A stretch of DNA of 64,000 nt, taken from Branchiostoma floridae. Its lineage: Eukaryota > Chordata > Leptocardii > Amphioxiformes > Branchiostomatidae. Below the pieces are notes generated by a model. That model was not told the origin of the DNA. It saw only the letters and a list, made by a program, of their open reading frames with translations, and ran no database searches. A program made the translations under genes and the position numbers. Positions 1 to 12,600 of this stretch are shown here, one piece after another (the stretch's first letter is position 1; every line of letters begins with the position of its first letter). The stretch is taken from the NCBI RefSeq assembly GCF_000003815.2, contig NC_049988.1, forward strand, positions 3,511,971 to 3,575,970, read 5' to 3'.

Positions 1-620
1 AGGTTGGGACCACAATTAGCTAGTTATCAATATGTGTGTATGTTTAAAAGGTAATAATTAAATGGATTTTATTGAAATACATGTAGAATTTCTCATGTGA
101 AATAGCAATGCAGCTTATTAGTCGAATTTTGTACCTTGTAGTTTCAGAATCTTGCAGGAATTCATAACGTTCTGTCTTATTCACTAAGTCTCTTAAGATT
201 GAGGTGAAATCCAAAATTTGCTCAATAGTATGTTCAAAAGGTTAGTAGAATACCTCAGATACAATGAAAACATAGCAGATGTAGTTGAATTCTGCGCCTT
301 GCAGTTTCCAAACCAAATCTTGCACGAATGACGTACTATAGAAGGGGGTTCGGGAGCATTCACCTTCCATGGTGCAGAGTTTTTGTGAATTTCAAATTAA
401 AATAGTGCATTCTAAGGTATCCTGTGGGGCAAAATTACTGTGAAAGAGGTCACAGTGGAAGACACAAATGCACTTGTGGCATCCCTGGTCAACCAGAATT
501 TCATTCTTGTCAGAGGATCTGCTCCCCAGTGTAAGGTCGTCAAGTGCCTCCAATTTCTTGTCATTTTAAGAAAAGCACGTCCAAATGACGCCATGACGCA
601 TGCCTGGCTAAAAGCCTTAC
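1..620. other. Partial NEK10 intron at the window edge
   Basis: This lies just downstream (minus strand) of the last visible NEK10 exon and begins with a consensus donor, so it is intronic. No exon recognised. It contains one copy of a dispersed repeat (341-592). Confidence 0.6.
341..592. repeat. Dispersed repeat family A, copy 1
   Basis: This shares several blocks with 19934-20110 in the same order and orientation: AGGGGGTT/ATTTGGGGGCAT-like start, CATGG(T/C)GCAGA, CTAAGGTATCC, CAAAATTACTGT, GAGGTCACAGT, CTTGTCATT and AAAAGCACGTCCAAATG. Copy 1 carries an extra internal segment of about 75 bp. Both copies end within about 30 bp of a NEK10 splice donor. It has no coding content that I can support; it is probably a short mobile element. 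Confidence 0.7.
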
Positions 621-3600
621 CTTCTTGAGTTCACTCTTGAGGTTGAAGGAGCTGCTCTGAGGTGAGAAGAGAGCCCGCATGAACTTCTCCACCACACGGC
701 GCCGAGGATTGTGGGTAAGGGTGGGGGGCAGCTGGGAAGGTGGAACACAGAAAAACTCAGTCAAACAATGGGATAGTTTTGTGAATAGTATCATCAAGTT
801 GGTAAAGTCACTGAAGAACAAAATTCTTCATTCTATTCAACCTTTTAGACCTTCCTCGGGGCAATTCTGACACATTGTACTGCAGCACTAGGTGTCTCTG
901 CTTACAGATGTGGTCCCATGACTGGATTACAGATTTGAACACTTTTGTATTGAAGTACCATGGCCAGGTAACCTAGAATCTTCAGCTTTCAACTAACATT
1001 TTGTATCAAATATCTAGTACCCGTTTGTAACAGACAAGCAAGCACAGTCAAGCACACGCACACGCACACGCACACACACACACTCTCTCTCTCCCTCTCT
1101 CTCCAAAATCTATGACAGCCTTTGCCCCCTTCTACTATAAGTTTTAGAAGTGTGTCCTTCACAGCATGTCTTCCTTTTGCTCTTACCAATGACAACACTC
1201 TCAAGTCCTAAATGGTTGATGTTTTATTATTGAGATTTACCACATTTGTGGAAGGATTGACATAACAGGCGACTTCCACCTTGTCAACCCGGAGACCGGG
1301 CTGTAAGGTTTGATCCACTTACAATGGGAAGAACCCCTACTCTTTTGGATAAGTGTGGCTGGTTCTTAAAAACATGCTTGAGGTGTGGCTCTCCCCAAAC
1401 AAGGGACCTCTTTTTAACGTCCTATCTGAGGGACTTCCTCATAACTGAAACTAGGTACTCAATTGCGTGAGAAGAGTGAGGTGAGTGAGTGTACGTAAAG
1501 TGAGGAAAGTTGTGTTAAGTGGCTCTCCCAAGGCCATATCGGTGGCATATCAGCGGATTCGAACCTGGGACCTCTGGGTTCTGGGTCATACATCCTGCCG
1601 CTAATGCCACACGACCCCGCCAAATGTAACACCCATCCTGTACCTGTGAGATGTAGATAATCTTGTGCAGCTGGTGTAACATCTCCTGGATCGGGTCTTT
1701 GATCTGTCGCACTTTCCGAGGGGAGATGGTCAACATGGCCGCACCCGCTGACGCTGAGTCTGAAAGTAGAAAAAGAGAAGAGATCATAGACAGCAGAAAT
1801 ACATTTCAAATGCCATCTGTTTAGTATGCGGAGCTCGAAATACACCCGGTGCATATTAGGCACTTTTGTGCACCCAAAATTGGCGTTTTGCACTTTGTTT
1901 TTGGCTAAGGGTGCACCTGTGTAGGGTTACATACATGTAAATTATGGTACTGATTGCACTTAAAGTGTAAAACATATTCTTACATTCATCTCAGAAAAAT
2001 TATATAATATGTACAACTTGTTGTAAACTTTTGAAATGTCCTTTAGAATTTTGTTGTGCATCCAAAACTGTTTCTGTGCAATGAAATTCTTCAGTCCAAA
2101 AAGCACAAATTGAATTTGAAAATGAAATTGTTACATGTAATGCCACAGATCAGATAACAAGAATGCTATTATTAATGGGTGAATAATTTTAATCAACATA
2201 TTTTCAAACGACAGTACAAAAGGCACTCATGATCACAGAGATATACAGATGAAAACATTAATTGGTCAAAACAATGAGTACATACACTTTACAAAATTAT
2301 TATTAATACACATAGTACTTACTTGGCCTCCCTTTGTTGGAAGACAGTCTTCTTCTCATCAGCTCCAAGGTAGAACTGCAATTAACGAAAAGACAAAAAT
2401 AGCACATTTCTAAGGTGATGAAAGAGTTTGAGATAGACAAACTTTTGAACATTACTGAAAATTCAATTATATCAGTTTGACAAAGAAGTTTGTTAGAAGT
2501 ACAAACAGACTATTCTCCATCATATCTGTACTAAGAGTGCTACAGCAAAAAAAAATGCTGATTTTCACAGGGAGCAAAATTTAATAGCCAAACACAACCA
2601 TATAAGGCTATCAAACAACACATGACCATATATGGCATGGTGGCTGTTCCAAACACAGTCTGCCCCCACCTTTGTGTCCTACGTTCTCCATTGCCATCAC
2701 TGCTGGTGGAAGATGTTGAAGTCTGGTGTTGAAGCAGAACTCTGTCCGTGCTCTCACGTGGAGGAGAGCTAGTGCTGGACTTGTCTGTTGTACCAGATGT
2801 TGTAGACTTCTCCGTGGAGTTGGATCTGCTCCTAAATGTTGACTTGTCTGGTGGAAAACATGAGAAATGCAACGGTCAATTCATTTCAAGTTTGAGAAGA
2901 CTTAATATTGCTCTTATAGGGAAAGGAGGCATTCGTAGTGTGAAATGACATTCACAGTGATGAATTGGCAGTCATAATTGGATTACCTTTCAAGTTAGCA
3001 TGCAACAAAAACCTAGAGTCTGACAAATTTTTGATGGGGTCAATTTGGTGCAAACACGTATGTGTGCTATGTTGATTGAATGACATAATAACCATTTTTA
3101 CTTTATACGGTCAATATTATGTAAGTTGTATTTTGGCGTCATTAAGTTAAAAATAGATAATCAAGGGGCCTGGACTGAGGTAGCATCAGTGCAGCACCAA
3201 TCCAGCATCAATGTAGCACCAATATAGCATCAATATAGCACCAATCTAGCATCAATCCAGCATCAATGTGGTACCAATTTAGCATCAATGTGGTACCAAT
3301 CTAGCATCAATGTGGTACCAATCTACCATCAATGTGGTACCTATCTAACATCAATGTGGTACCAATCTACCATCAATGTGGTACCTATCTAACATCAATG
3401 TGGTACCTATCTAACATCAATGTGGTACCAATCTACCATCAATGTGGTACCTATCTAACATCAATGTGGTACCTATCTAACATCAATGTGGTACCAATCT
3501 ACCATCAATGTGGTACCTATCTAACATCAATGTGGTACCTATCTAACATCAATGTGGTACCTATCTAACATCAATGTGGTACCTATCTAACATCAATGTA

Positions 3601-6600
3601 GCACCAATCTAGCATTATTGCAGCACTAATCCAGCATCAATGTACTATAGCACCAATCTAGCATCAATGCAGCACCAGTTTAGCATTAATGTAGCACCAA
3701 TCTAGCATTAATGTAGCACCAATCTAGCATCAATCTAGCATCAATGTAGCACCAATCTAGCATTAATCCAGCATCAATGCAGTATCAATCCAGCATCAAC
3801 CCTGCATCAATGCAGCACCAATGCAGCGTTATACACTGCTTTTTCACAATGGCTTTAAACTGTCCATCAAACCCAACTTACCAGCTCCATCCAGTTGTAG
3901 GGCCCTCCTGGCCCCATGTGGAACCCTTGGGGAGGTGGGCGGGGTGGGTTTGGACAACTTCTTCCCCGGAGATGCCTGAGGAAGCTGTAAGGACCCTGAG
4001 GAATTCAAGTCTTTCTTCTTACCGGCCTTCGTAGATTTGGGCGCTGTGCCAGAGTCGCTCTCATTATCAGAACCTGATGAACTGGACACGTCTGCAGTGG
4101 GAAAATAAGGCATAAAAAAAATCATCATTTCACAGTAGTATATACAGCAGTTCACTCTGACATTTATTATATACTACATACAGTCGCTTCTCTCTCCAAC
4201 TTTTATTATACACTACCACATCGTTTCTCTACTATTCCATCTGAGAACATTAAATATCTTTTACGTATGGAAACGTTTCTGCATGATGTTAATCATTAAT
4301 TAGCTTACACACGCCACAAGTAAAAAAATCCCATCATTAATAATTAAGTGGTTTTTGTCATTTCTGCATTAATTATGCAAATCAGTTTGCAATTTGCATA
4401 TTTGGTGTCTGTTTATGTTCCACCTATCATAAGTGGAAAGCAATGGAATTACTGTAGATGCAGAAACTTTCGCGGTGGTTTAATTGCAGTTTGGTGGCCG
4501 CTTCACCGCAAACTTAAATTTTAAAACCACCAAGAACATTTTTCCATGGCAGTAAGAGACTGCTGTGAATGGTGCTACCACAAACTTAAAACCACCGTGA
4601 AAAGTCTTTTTTCCTGCTGCCGCAAAATTAAATCCCCGTGAACTTAAATGCATTTACAGTTATACAATTTCTAACCTTTTTCACTGTCAGCCAGAGTTGT
4701 GCTCCCGTTCTCCCCCTTCTTGTTGGCCTCGGCATAAGCCGCCGCCACCGCGAACACGCTGTCGCTGAGGTCGCTCCCGCTGTCCCCGCCCCCCTTGAAG
4801 CTGGACGCCCCCCCGCTGCTCTGCAGACTGACCAGCTTGTCGTAGCGCTCCTGCGATGCCAGGAACAGCCGGTGGTAGTTCTGCATGTTCCGGTTCGCCT
4901 CCACAAAATGTCTGATCAGAAAACAAGACATTGAAAAGTGCTTCAGCTTCACAAAGAAACTATAGTTACTACAATGTAAATTCATGTACCAAACTTAATA
5001 AGGTGTCCTGAATCAGTACATTTTATAATCATAAGCATAACTGTTTTGCTTGTAAGGCTGCTTGCCTCCTTTTATGCAATGTTGCAAAAATGTTCAGTCC
5101 CAGAAGAAGGGGCAGACTGAGGAGGATATTCAAGTATCCCATAAACCTTTGCCCAGTGAACATCCTGACCTGCAAACAACAAGCATATCAAGTTGTTGCA
5201 ACACCCATGATAGCAAATCCAAACTTTGTGTTTATATAATAATAACCATTGTTCTTTATACATTACAAATAAGGACATGATCTAAGTCTGTTTGTGAATG
5301 TTTCTACAGTGCAGTTTCTTTAAATTCTGTCAGAGGGCACTTTAAGCTCTTGATATCTGTTCAGGTGCTAAACTCCCACATGATCTGTGAATGTGTGTGC
5401 ATGTTTCGACAGTGCAGTTTCTTTATATTCTAACAGAGGGCGCTCTTGACTGTTGTTGAAGTGCTAAACTCTCACCTCTGTGTTCTCTTTCTCTCTCTCT
5501 CTAGTTTCTTCTCCATGTTGACCTGGTGTATCCTGAGCTGGTCCATGTACACCAGCAGCTTGTCTGAGATCAGGGCTGCCACCTGTACGATGTCTGGCCG
5601 ATCCTCGGGTTCCGATGTCAAACAGCTATAGAAACAGAGGATACAGGGCAATGCAATTTCCACTCCCTTCTTATTGTAGACCACAGTTCTGCCAAACCTC
5701 ATAAACAGTGGAGAATTTGTAGCCAAATGATTACTTCAATGTTCTAAAGGTTAAATCAAAATAATGATCATAGAATATTTGTCACATTTCATAGTTCATA
5801 ATTTAGTTTGGGTTAAAGTAATAAGCATACAATGGACAAAGTATGGTACACAGACTACACTACTACCGGTATATACTATTTGACATCTTTCTATGAAACA
5901 TACATTGTGTGTACAGTAAGTCTTTAAATATTTGCAGTTGTTTTAATTTTGCAGTTTTGTTGCCAAACCACAACAACATTATGACACCGTAAATGTGTGT
6001 CTTTGTGCTAGTTAGTACTATTTCACCATGATCTATAACCCAGCAAAAACGTAAATGTACTCTCTTCTACTGTAAACATTCATTGACATAAAAATATAAA
6101 CAAATTTACAGTACATACAGTCAGTTTGTATTTGAAATGAAGGAAATGGATAAGTGGCCATTCATACCATTCTGAAGTGTTAGGCAGCTACATGTGTGTA
6201 TAAATTATACTGTAGAAAACTCCAATAAGAACAACCCACCTGCCTATAACACCTGTAATCTGTTGTGAGTACAGATCCTCGGGAAGTGGTTCGTATTCAG
6301 CATTCACTATCTGTGTTCAATACAACATTTTCGCATCATTCACGAGGAGAAATCTTTCCATATGGATTAAGACAGCTGTATAATCGCAATAGGCAGTGTT
6401 TCTGTATCTAGAGGACCGGAACTTGTGTGGCCGTGGCCGCATTGGACAGGTGGCCGCTATAGACTATTTCTTAATGCTTGGCTCAATGGGGAAAAATCCA
6501 AGGGGCAGACAGAAAAGTGGCTGCAATGGCCAGGTGGTCGCTATGCAAAGATGGCCACTAATACAGGTTTGACTGTACATGTGTATATACAGGTATGTAT

Positions 6601-9600
6601 GTCTGCACGACCTGTTAAGTAAAGTTAAATGCTGGTGTCAATTTTCAGTTACATTGGCTCTAGGGAGAGGAGTTGTTTGTTGTTGGTTTTTCTTGTCAGC
6701 GGCCAGAATGAGAATTAGAAGAAAAAAAATCTGTCATGAGTTTAACAGACAACTTGAAAGCAACTTTTGCCTAATATTTATCACATTCAAAATAGTGAGT
6801 GAAAACAGGGAATGACAAAACGTATTGGAAATAGAAAGAACAAAAAAGAATGTCAAAACATCATTTTAATGTATAATCTTCATGATTCAGTTTAGAGCCA
6901 AAAAAGACCTCAGCCCCGAAGGCTTTGCCAAAAACAAAACTTACCTTGGTAGCCAGGGACAGCATGTTGGAGCTGTAGAATGGAGGCTGGAGAGCACACA
7001 TCTGATACAGGATACAGCCTGACGCCCACACGTCTGCTTTCTCTGTGTACGGCTCACTCTTCACTATCTCTGGACTGGAGACAAACAACAGTCATGTGAT
7101 GCCACCTAGCAGGTGAAGAAGGTACTGCAGGCACTTCAGTGGAACAGGTTGTTGATAATAAGCATGCTCATGGATCCAACTGCACATGCACAGTGGAAAG
7201 TTTTTTTCTTGACAATGCTTTATACATCTGGATGTATGTGGCCTCCGTCGGTTGGGTTTATTTATGTCTCAGGGGACTAGAGAAAAACAACAGTCGTGTG
7301 ATGCCACCTAGCAGATGAACAAGGTACTGCAGCCACTTCAGTAGAACAGGTGGTTGCTGATAAGCATGCTCATGGATCCAACTGCACATGCACAGGTGAA
7401 AGTTTTTTCTTTGGCCTCCGTCAGTTGGTCTTGTATATATGCCTCAGGGGCCTTAACCTTTGACCTGTGCATATGCAGTTGGCTCTGTGAACATGCTTAT
7501 CATGTACAGTCAAACCTGCCCAAGACGACCACCCGGGGGACAGTATCGACTCACAACATGCCTGATAGGCATAGTTTGCATCCGTTGCGTTTAATGGCAA
7601 ATAGCAAGCACGTGAGCGTGCATCCTGCCGCCATCTTTATTTTGAACATAACATCGTAATGGTAGTCAAAATCTGACACAAACTGGCTGAATTTGGCACA
7701 AAATCATGCTAGTTGTCATTGAAAATCGATGACACCTCAAGATTTGAAAATGACGCGGTCGTTATGGGCAGGGATTTGGATCCAATTTTGGCGGTCGCGT
7801 TGCCCAGGTGGTCGTTGTAAAGGGGTCGCTGAATGCTTCAATGGGGAAAATTTTCGGGACCGAGAAAAGGCGGTCGTAATGGCCAGGTGGTCGCTAAGAA
7901 GAGGTGGTTGCTTGGGGAGGTTTGACTATAGTAACAAGAATTGATAACATACCATGAGTAGAGAATGGTTCCTACAACTGAAGTCATCTTGCTCTCCTCT
8001 CTGCTCTTTTGGCGGGCAAGTCCAAAGTCAGCTGTAGAGGGGGTGCAAGAAAATCATTTTTCATATAATCACTAAATCCTCTAAATGTTACAAATGGTGA
8101 AATCTGTAGTCAATTGGTAAATTCGTAAGCAAACAAATGATATGCATACTTATGGTAACTTTGTCGTTTTCCCCTAACATGATGTTGTCAGGTTTGAGGT
8201 CTCTGTGGACGATCTTTCTCTCCTTGTGCAAGTATCTCAAAGCCAGCACAATCTGAAACAACAGGACAAAAAACTATCATCAATATACTTTTTCAAACCA
8301 TTTCATACCCAACAAACATACTCAAACAATAAACCTTTCTCATTCGGTGGCCATGATAGATTGAAAATGAGGTCAATGAGGCAAACAGACAAAACTTATC
8401 TTATAAAATAAGCCCCTATTTAGTTTTCCTCCAAAACACACAGATTTTCATAAAATCAAATAATAAATATTATAACTAACATTATGCACTGAAAGATGTA
8501 GCTTTATAGAGTAGCGTAAAATGATCCCATAGTCCCTTAAGAGATGCAAAATAATAATGCAAATATTTGACGAACATGCAGGTATTCTCTTATTGGTCAA
8601 TATCCTAATTGCCATACTATCATTGGTTGAACTGCTAATTATGATGGACAGTCTTTTGTTTGCAACATTGACCTCGTTTTCGATCTACAATGTATCATAG
8701 CCGCCGCATGAGAAAGGTGAATTGGCAATCTTATATCATGAAAAAATAAACATTCTGGTCCTAAAATACCATAATTTGACACAAGTAATGAGCAATTGAC
8801 ACAAGGTATGAGCAATTAAGTATTTGAAAATACATGTAAAAGTTGTATAATGACACCTGTAAGAAGATATTCCATATCCTGTCCTCTGGGAACCTCTCCC
8901 CCTTCTCCTTCAGGGAGTTGAAGTGTTCCCCCAAAGGAGCGCCCTCTATCAGATCCATCAGGATGTACAGTCTATCATCTAGACAGAAATATGAGTGTTA
9001 CAACAATGACAAAAACTTTGTATTTAAATTTTAATTGAAAGATTAAGTCCTTTCCACACCAGATGGAGCACAGGGTGGTGCCCATCCCTATTTCTGTAGC
9101 CCTTTGGCCGCACAACATTGTGCAATCACTCCAACAGGGGGCTATACCACTGGTATAGTGGTACTGTGTTAAACTACCATACTCTTTCCCAAAAGCTGAG
9201 TGCTAAGCAAAGAAAGTAGTACAGTAGAAGCCAGTTAATTGCACAACGGATTAATGCACATTTCTGTTAACTGCAAAAAATCCCAAAATCCCAAACCAGT
9301 GCGGTCCAGCTGGATAACTTTACATTATTGCACCAGCCGGATAATTGCACAAAATAAGCTGGCAAATAGACTGTGCAATTAAACAGCTTCTAATGTATGT
9401 ACCATTTTCAAAGTCTTTGGTATGACTCAGATGGGGATCGAACTCACGACCTACCGAATGCATGGCAAACACTCTACCCACTTGGTCATTGCACTGGTCA
9501 TATTTGAAATGTTTAACAAATTGCCGATTGCGACATCACTCACTCTCTGTGAAAGTCTTGTAGTATCTGACGATGTTAGGATGTCTGAGTTGTTCTCGGA

Positions 9601-12600
9601 TAATGTTGATTTCTGCAACAATGTCACCAATACTCTTGTCCTTCTCCTTAGCTGTCTTTCCCAGTGCAGGGTTGTGAACGTTGATCTAAAGAGACAAACT
9701 TTCTTCACTTAGAGATTGTATGAAACAAAAAAAAAAGACATTTTCTCACTATATTCAGGAACAACTTACATCATCATACTTTTGGTCCGTTCATGTGGCA
9801 TCAATGTGGCGTAATGGTTAGAGCATTGGGCTCAGAACCAATAGGATCTGGGTTCGATATTATATATTACAGCAATGTAACTTGGAAAATTGTTTGCTTT
9901 TTAAAGCAAACTTACTCTTTCTCAAATACCAGAAAAATTCATCTTTATCTTTAAAAAACTTACCTCTTTGAGTGCAAGAAAGGTCCCTGAGGAGTCTTTT
10001 TTCTTTACCTGAAATCATAAAAATAAACCAATTATATTAAACCACACCTAATAAAAGAAGAACCCAATGTACATGTTATACATGTACATGTATAAATCTA
10101 ATGTATCAGTAAGCAGTTTTGCAAGCAAAAGCAGTTATTGTATATTAAGTACATGTAGAATATCTTCCTTGTGTAATATGACTGTCAGTGTGTGTCTCCT
10201 TTGTACAATTTGTAGTCTGCATAATTTTATATAAATAAGCCACAGCCTGTATGTTTTATTTGACATTGCCTGCTCAATCACACACACACACACACACACA
10301 GAGTCACATATATATAGTACATGTATCACTAATCTTCCAACTAACACTACAGTCTCAATTGCACTGGTGCCCCCAGGGGAGTGTGGCCCTGTTCAGGCTC
10401 AGAGGCAACGAATTTGTCCCAGTGGACAGCTGGATACCGGGGTGCCTCTCAGTGTTTTCATAAATAAGTCACAGTAATTGTTGACTAAGTCCCCCATGCC
10501 CGCCACCTTTTTGCTGTGCCGTAGAATTAATTCCACCATCTCTGCCTGTTCCCGCGAAACAGAGTGGACAATAACAGGACTACGGTTGTCTCTGTCGTCA
10601 AGAACCTTCGCAAGATAATTGTCAATCAGTGCGCTTCTAAAGGCAGGAGATCGGGTGGACAGTGGTGGAAGGGTACCTCTTGTAACATAAGAAGCATCTT
10701 GTTGCTAAAACAAGACTACATGTACTTCCTTTAAGAAATAAAAAGAATGTGACAGTTTCAATTTTGAATTTGAACTCAAGTTTGAATAGTCAAAGGGAAA
10801 TAGGGATGTCAAGTCTTAGGTAAAATGTCTTCATATGCATTTTTACTGTCTTAGTTAGCATTTTAAGGTTTAGATTGAAAGTGGTGATGTTGTGAAAAAT
10901 GGCCCCTGTCCTTAGTGCTGAAGATTCCATCAAGTTGCATGGTGGTGTATTTGTTGTTAAACAAGAAAGCTTCTGAAAAAAGCTGGCCGGTGCGTATTTT
11001 GGAAAAAGCCTGGATGTTAAACAAAATCATATGAAAAAAAGAGTTTTTAAACATCTATTACTGAATTGGTCTGTCTTCTATTAAAAAAACTGTTACAAGT
11101 GGGGTTCGAACCCCTGATCCACGGCTGCAAAAGCAAATCACTATATCCACCCAGCGCGTAGACCGCTTGGCCATGCAAGCTGATTGCATAATCGTGTGTA
11201 CAGAAGGGCTATAAGAAGAGTTTGGTTAAATTGACCGATCCATGCATCCATCAATGGTTGAACTAACCGCTTCTCTCGCCTCTAAGCCGGTGCTTCACAC
11301 CGGCAAAAAACAGGACAGTTCACCTACCTTGTACACATTTCCAAAAGCCCCAGACCCTAGCAGCTCGTACACAGCGTAGGTACTGATGAAGGTGTTGGGC
11401 TCTTTATTCTGGTTGGTGTCAAATATTCTCTGTTGAATCACTTCAATCTGGTCTTTCTGCAGAATTCAAGAGAACAAAACAAGATAGTTAAAAAGTTGCT
11501 ACGAAAAGCAGCCTGTAGGCTGATCTTAGCTTCAAAGGTTCAAACAATCAATGTCCAGGAGTGTTCTGTAGTTAGTTGTCTTTGTGAGCAGGAGTTACCC
11601 TTTGTAAAAGCATCCAGGAGGCTGGGAAGAATTGGCCATAATGTCTCTTATACCATAGTTAACAAATGAAATATATCTAAACAACAGTTCCTAGTGTAGA
11701 AATTGAGAGGGCTTGACGCTCTCACCGCCAAGGCCCGGGTTCGATTCCCGTTGTGGGAACCAATGTAGAAATTGAGGGGGGCGAGTAAGAACAGAAAGAA
11801 ACAAACATGCCAACACCCGCGATCGAACCCGGGGCGGCGGATTACAAGTCATGGCCGTTATCACTGTTGCCACAAAAGCTCAGAGCTGTTGGGCAAGGAT
11901 GGTAGGCGGTACCACTGTTACACTTGTTATTGGGAGGGCCAACTACTCTCTTTTTGCAGCTGGGGGCTGAAGATGCACTCTTCACACTATGATGAAAAAG
12001 CTTACTTTGCGAGAAAAAAATATATACAATAGGCAGGGCTACATTGACAAAAGTTGAGAGAATGCCATTTGTCGCTAACACAGGTGACCTCAATACATCA
12101 TTCAGTAACTGCCCCAGGTGCATATCTTATTACCTGGATGTCTTCTCTTTCACTTTTCATCAATGTTATTTTGCTAAGCATGTAAATTGAAATCTTGAAG
12201 AAATGTACGTAATGTACTTACTGGTAGACTGTTTAGTTTGTCCACCACTTGTTTGTAGGCGTTTATGTCCCGTATGTAGTGGCCAATGTCAATAAACATC
12301 TCAAACAGATCAGGAGGAAACAGCCTGGGAAAAGCGCAAAAACAATGAATAGTGTTAAGCCACTGACAGAATACTTGAAATAAATGTGATACAGTTTGCA
12401 AAATTACAATTATGTAAAAAAAATTATGTATAATGAAATTTGTAGAAAAGCATGACAAATATTTTTGTCTGATTTTTTGTACCACATTGACCAACTACTA
12501 TAATTGTAACAGTAACTTATAATTACCTACACTATGCGTGTGCAATATTGTGTGTGTAATAATTAAGGGTTAATGACCCGCCCCGAGGTGTATATGGTGT

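Larger units (their letters stand above)
621..4911 (-). other. NEK10: NEK10 serine-rich C-terminal tail exons (part of the NEK10 gene)
   Basis: Exons 4676-4911, 3882-4091, 2670-2847, 2323-2375, 1644-1759 and 621-731 encode about residues 814-1114. The first part is low-complexity: serine/aspartate-rich (SSSSGSDNESDSG) and then lysine/serine/threonine-rich, probably disordered and phosphorylatable. The last two exons return to clear conservation with vertebrate NEK10: SPRKVRQIKDPIQ and LHKIIYISQ, then LPPTLTHNPRRRVVEKF and NLKSELKK. The donor after KSELKK (GTAAGG just left of 621) shows that translation continues into an exon outside the window. I searched 1-620 on the minus strand for the expected acidic C-terminal end and did not see it. 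Confidence 0.88.
5476..11456 (-). other. NEK10: NEK10 protein kinase core and following coiled coil (part of the NEK10 gene)
   Basis: The catalytic domain spans about residues 515-785. All key elements are visible: glycine loop GSGAFGNVYK (11328-11456), catalytic lysine in FLALKE at about K546 (9964-10008), the alphaC-side block IIREQLRHPNIVRYYKTF (9544-9685), MDLIEGAPLGEHF (8857-8978), catalytic loop HRDLKPDN with D653 (8150-8252), DFG at 671-673 split across exons 8150-8252/7953-8031, the activation segment ending in CPE instead of APE (696-698), ADVWASGCILYQM (6945-7074) and the subdomain XI arginine in EDRPDI (5476-5625). The domain therefore looks catalytically competent. It runs into a charged predicted coiled coil (MEKKLERERKRTQR, then HFVEANRN in the next exon), as in vertebrate NEK10. 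Confidence 0.95.

Noticed and set aside
3332-3568. 78-codon open frame with a 22-residue repeat
   Set aside because: It is the translation of a 22-bp minisatellite inside a NEK10 intron; the period and lack of stops follow from the unit.
3178-3830. CRISPR-like direct repeats
   Set aside because: The repeats are contiguous with no unique spacers, and the window is eukaryotic.
9424-11185. tRNA-like sequences with good A and B boxes
   Set aside because: None closes a 7-bp acceptor stem; they lie in introns and resemble SINE heads.
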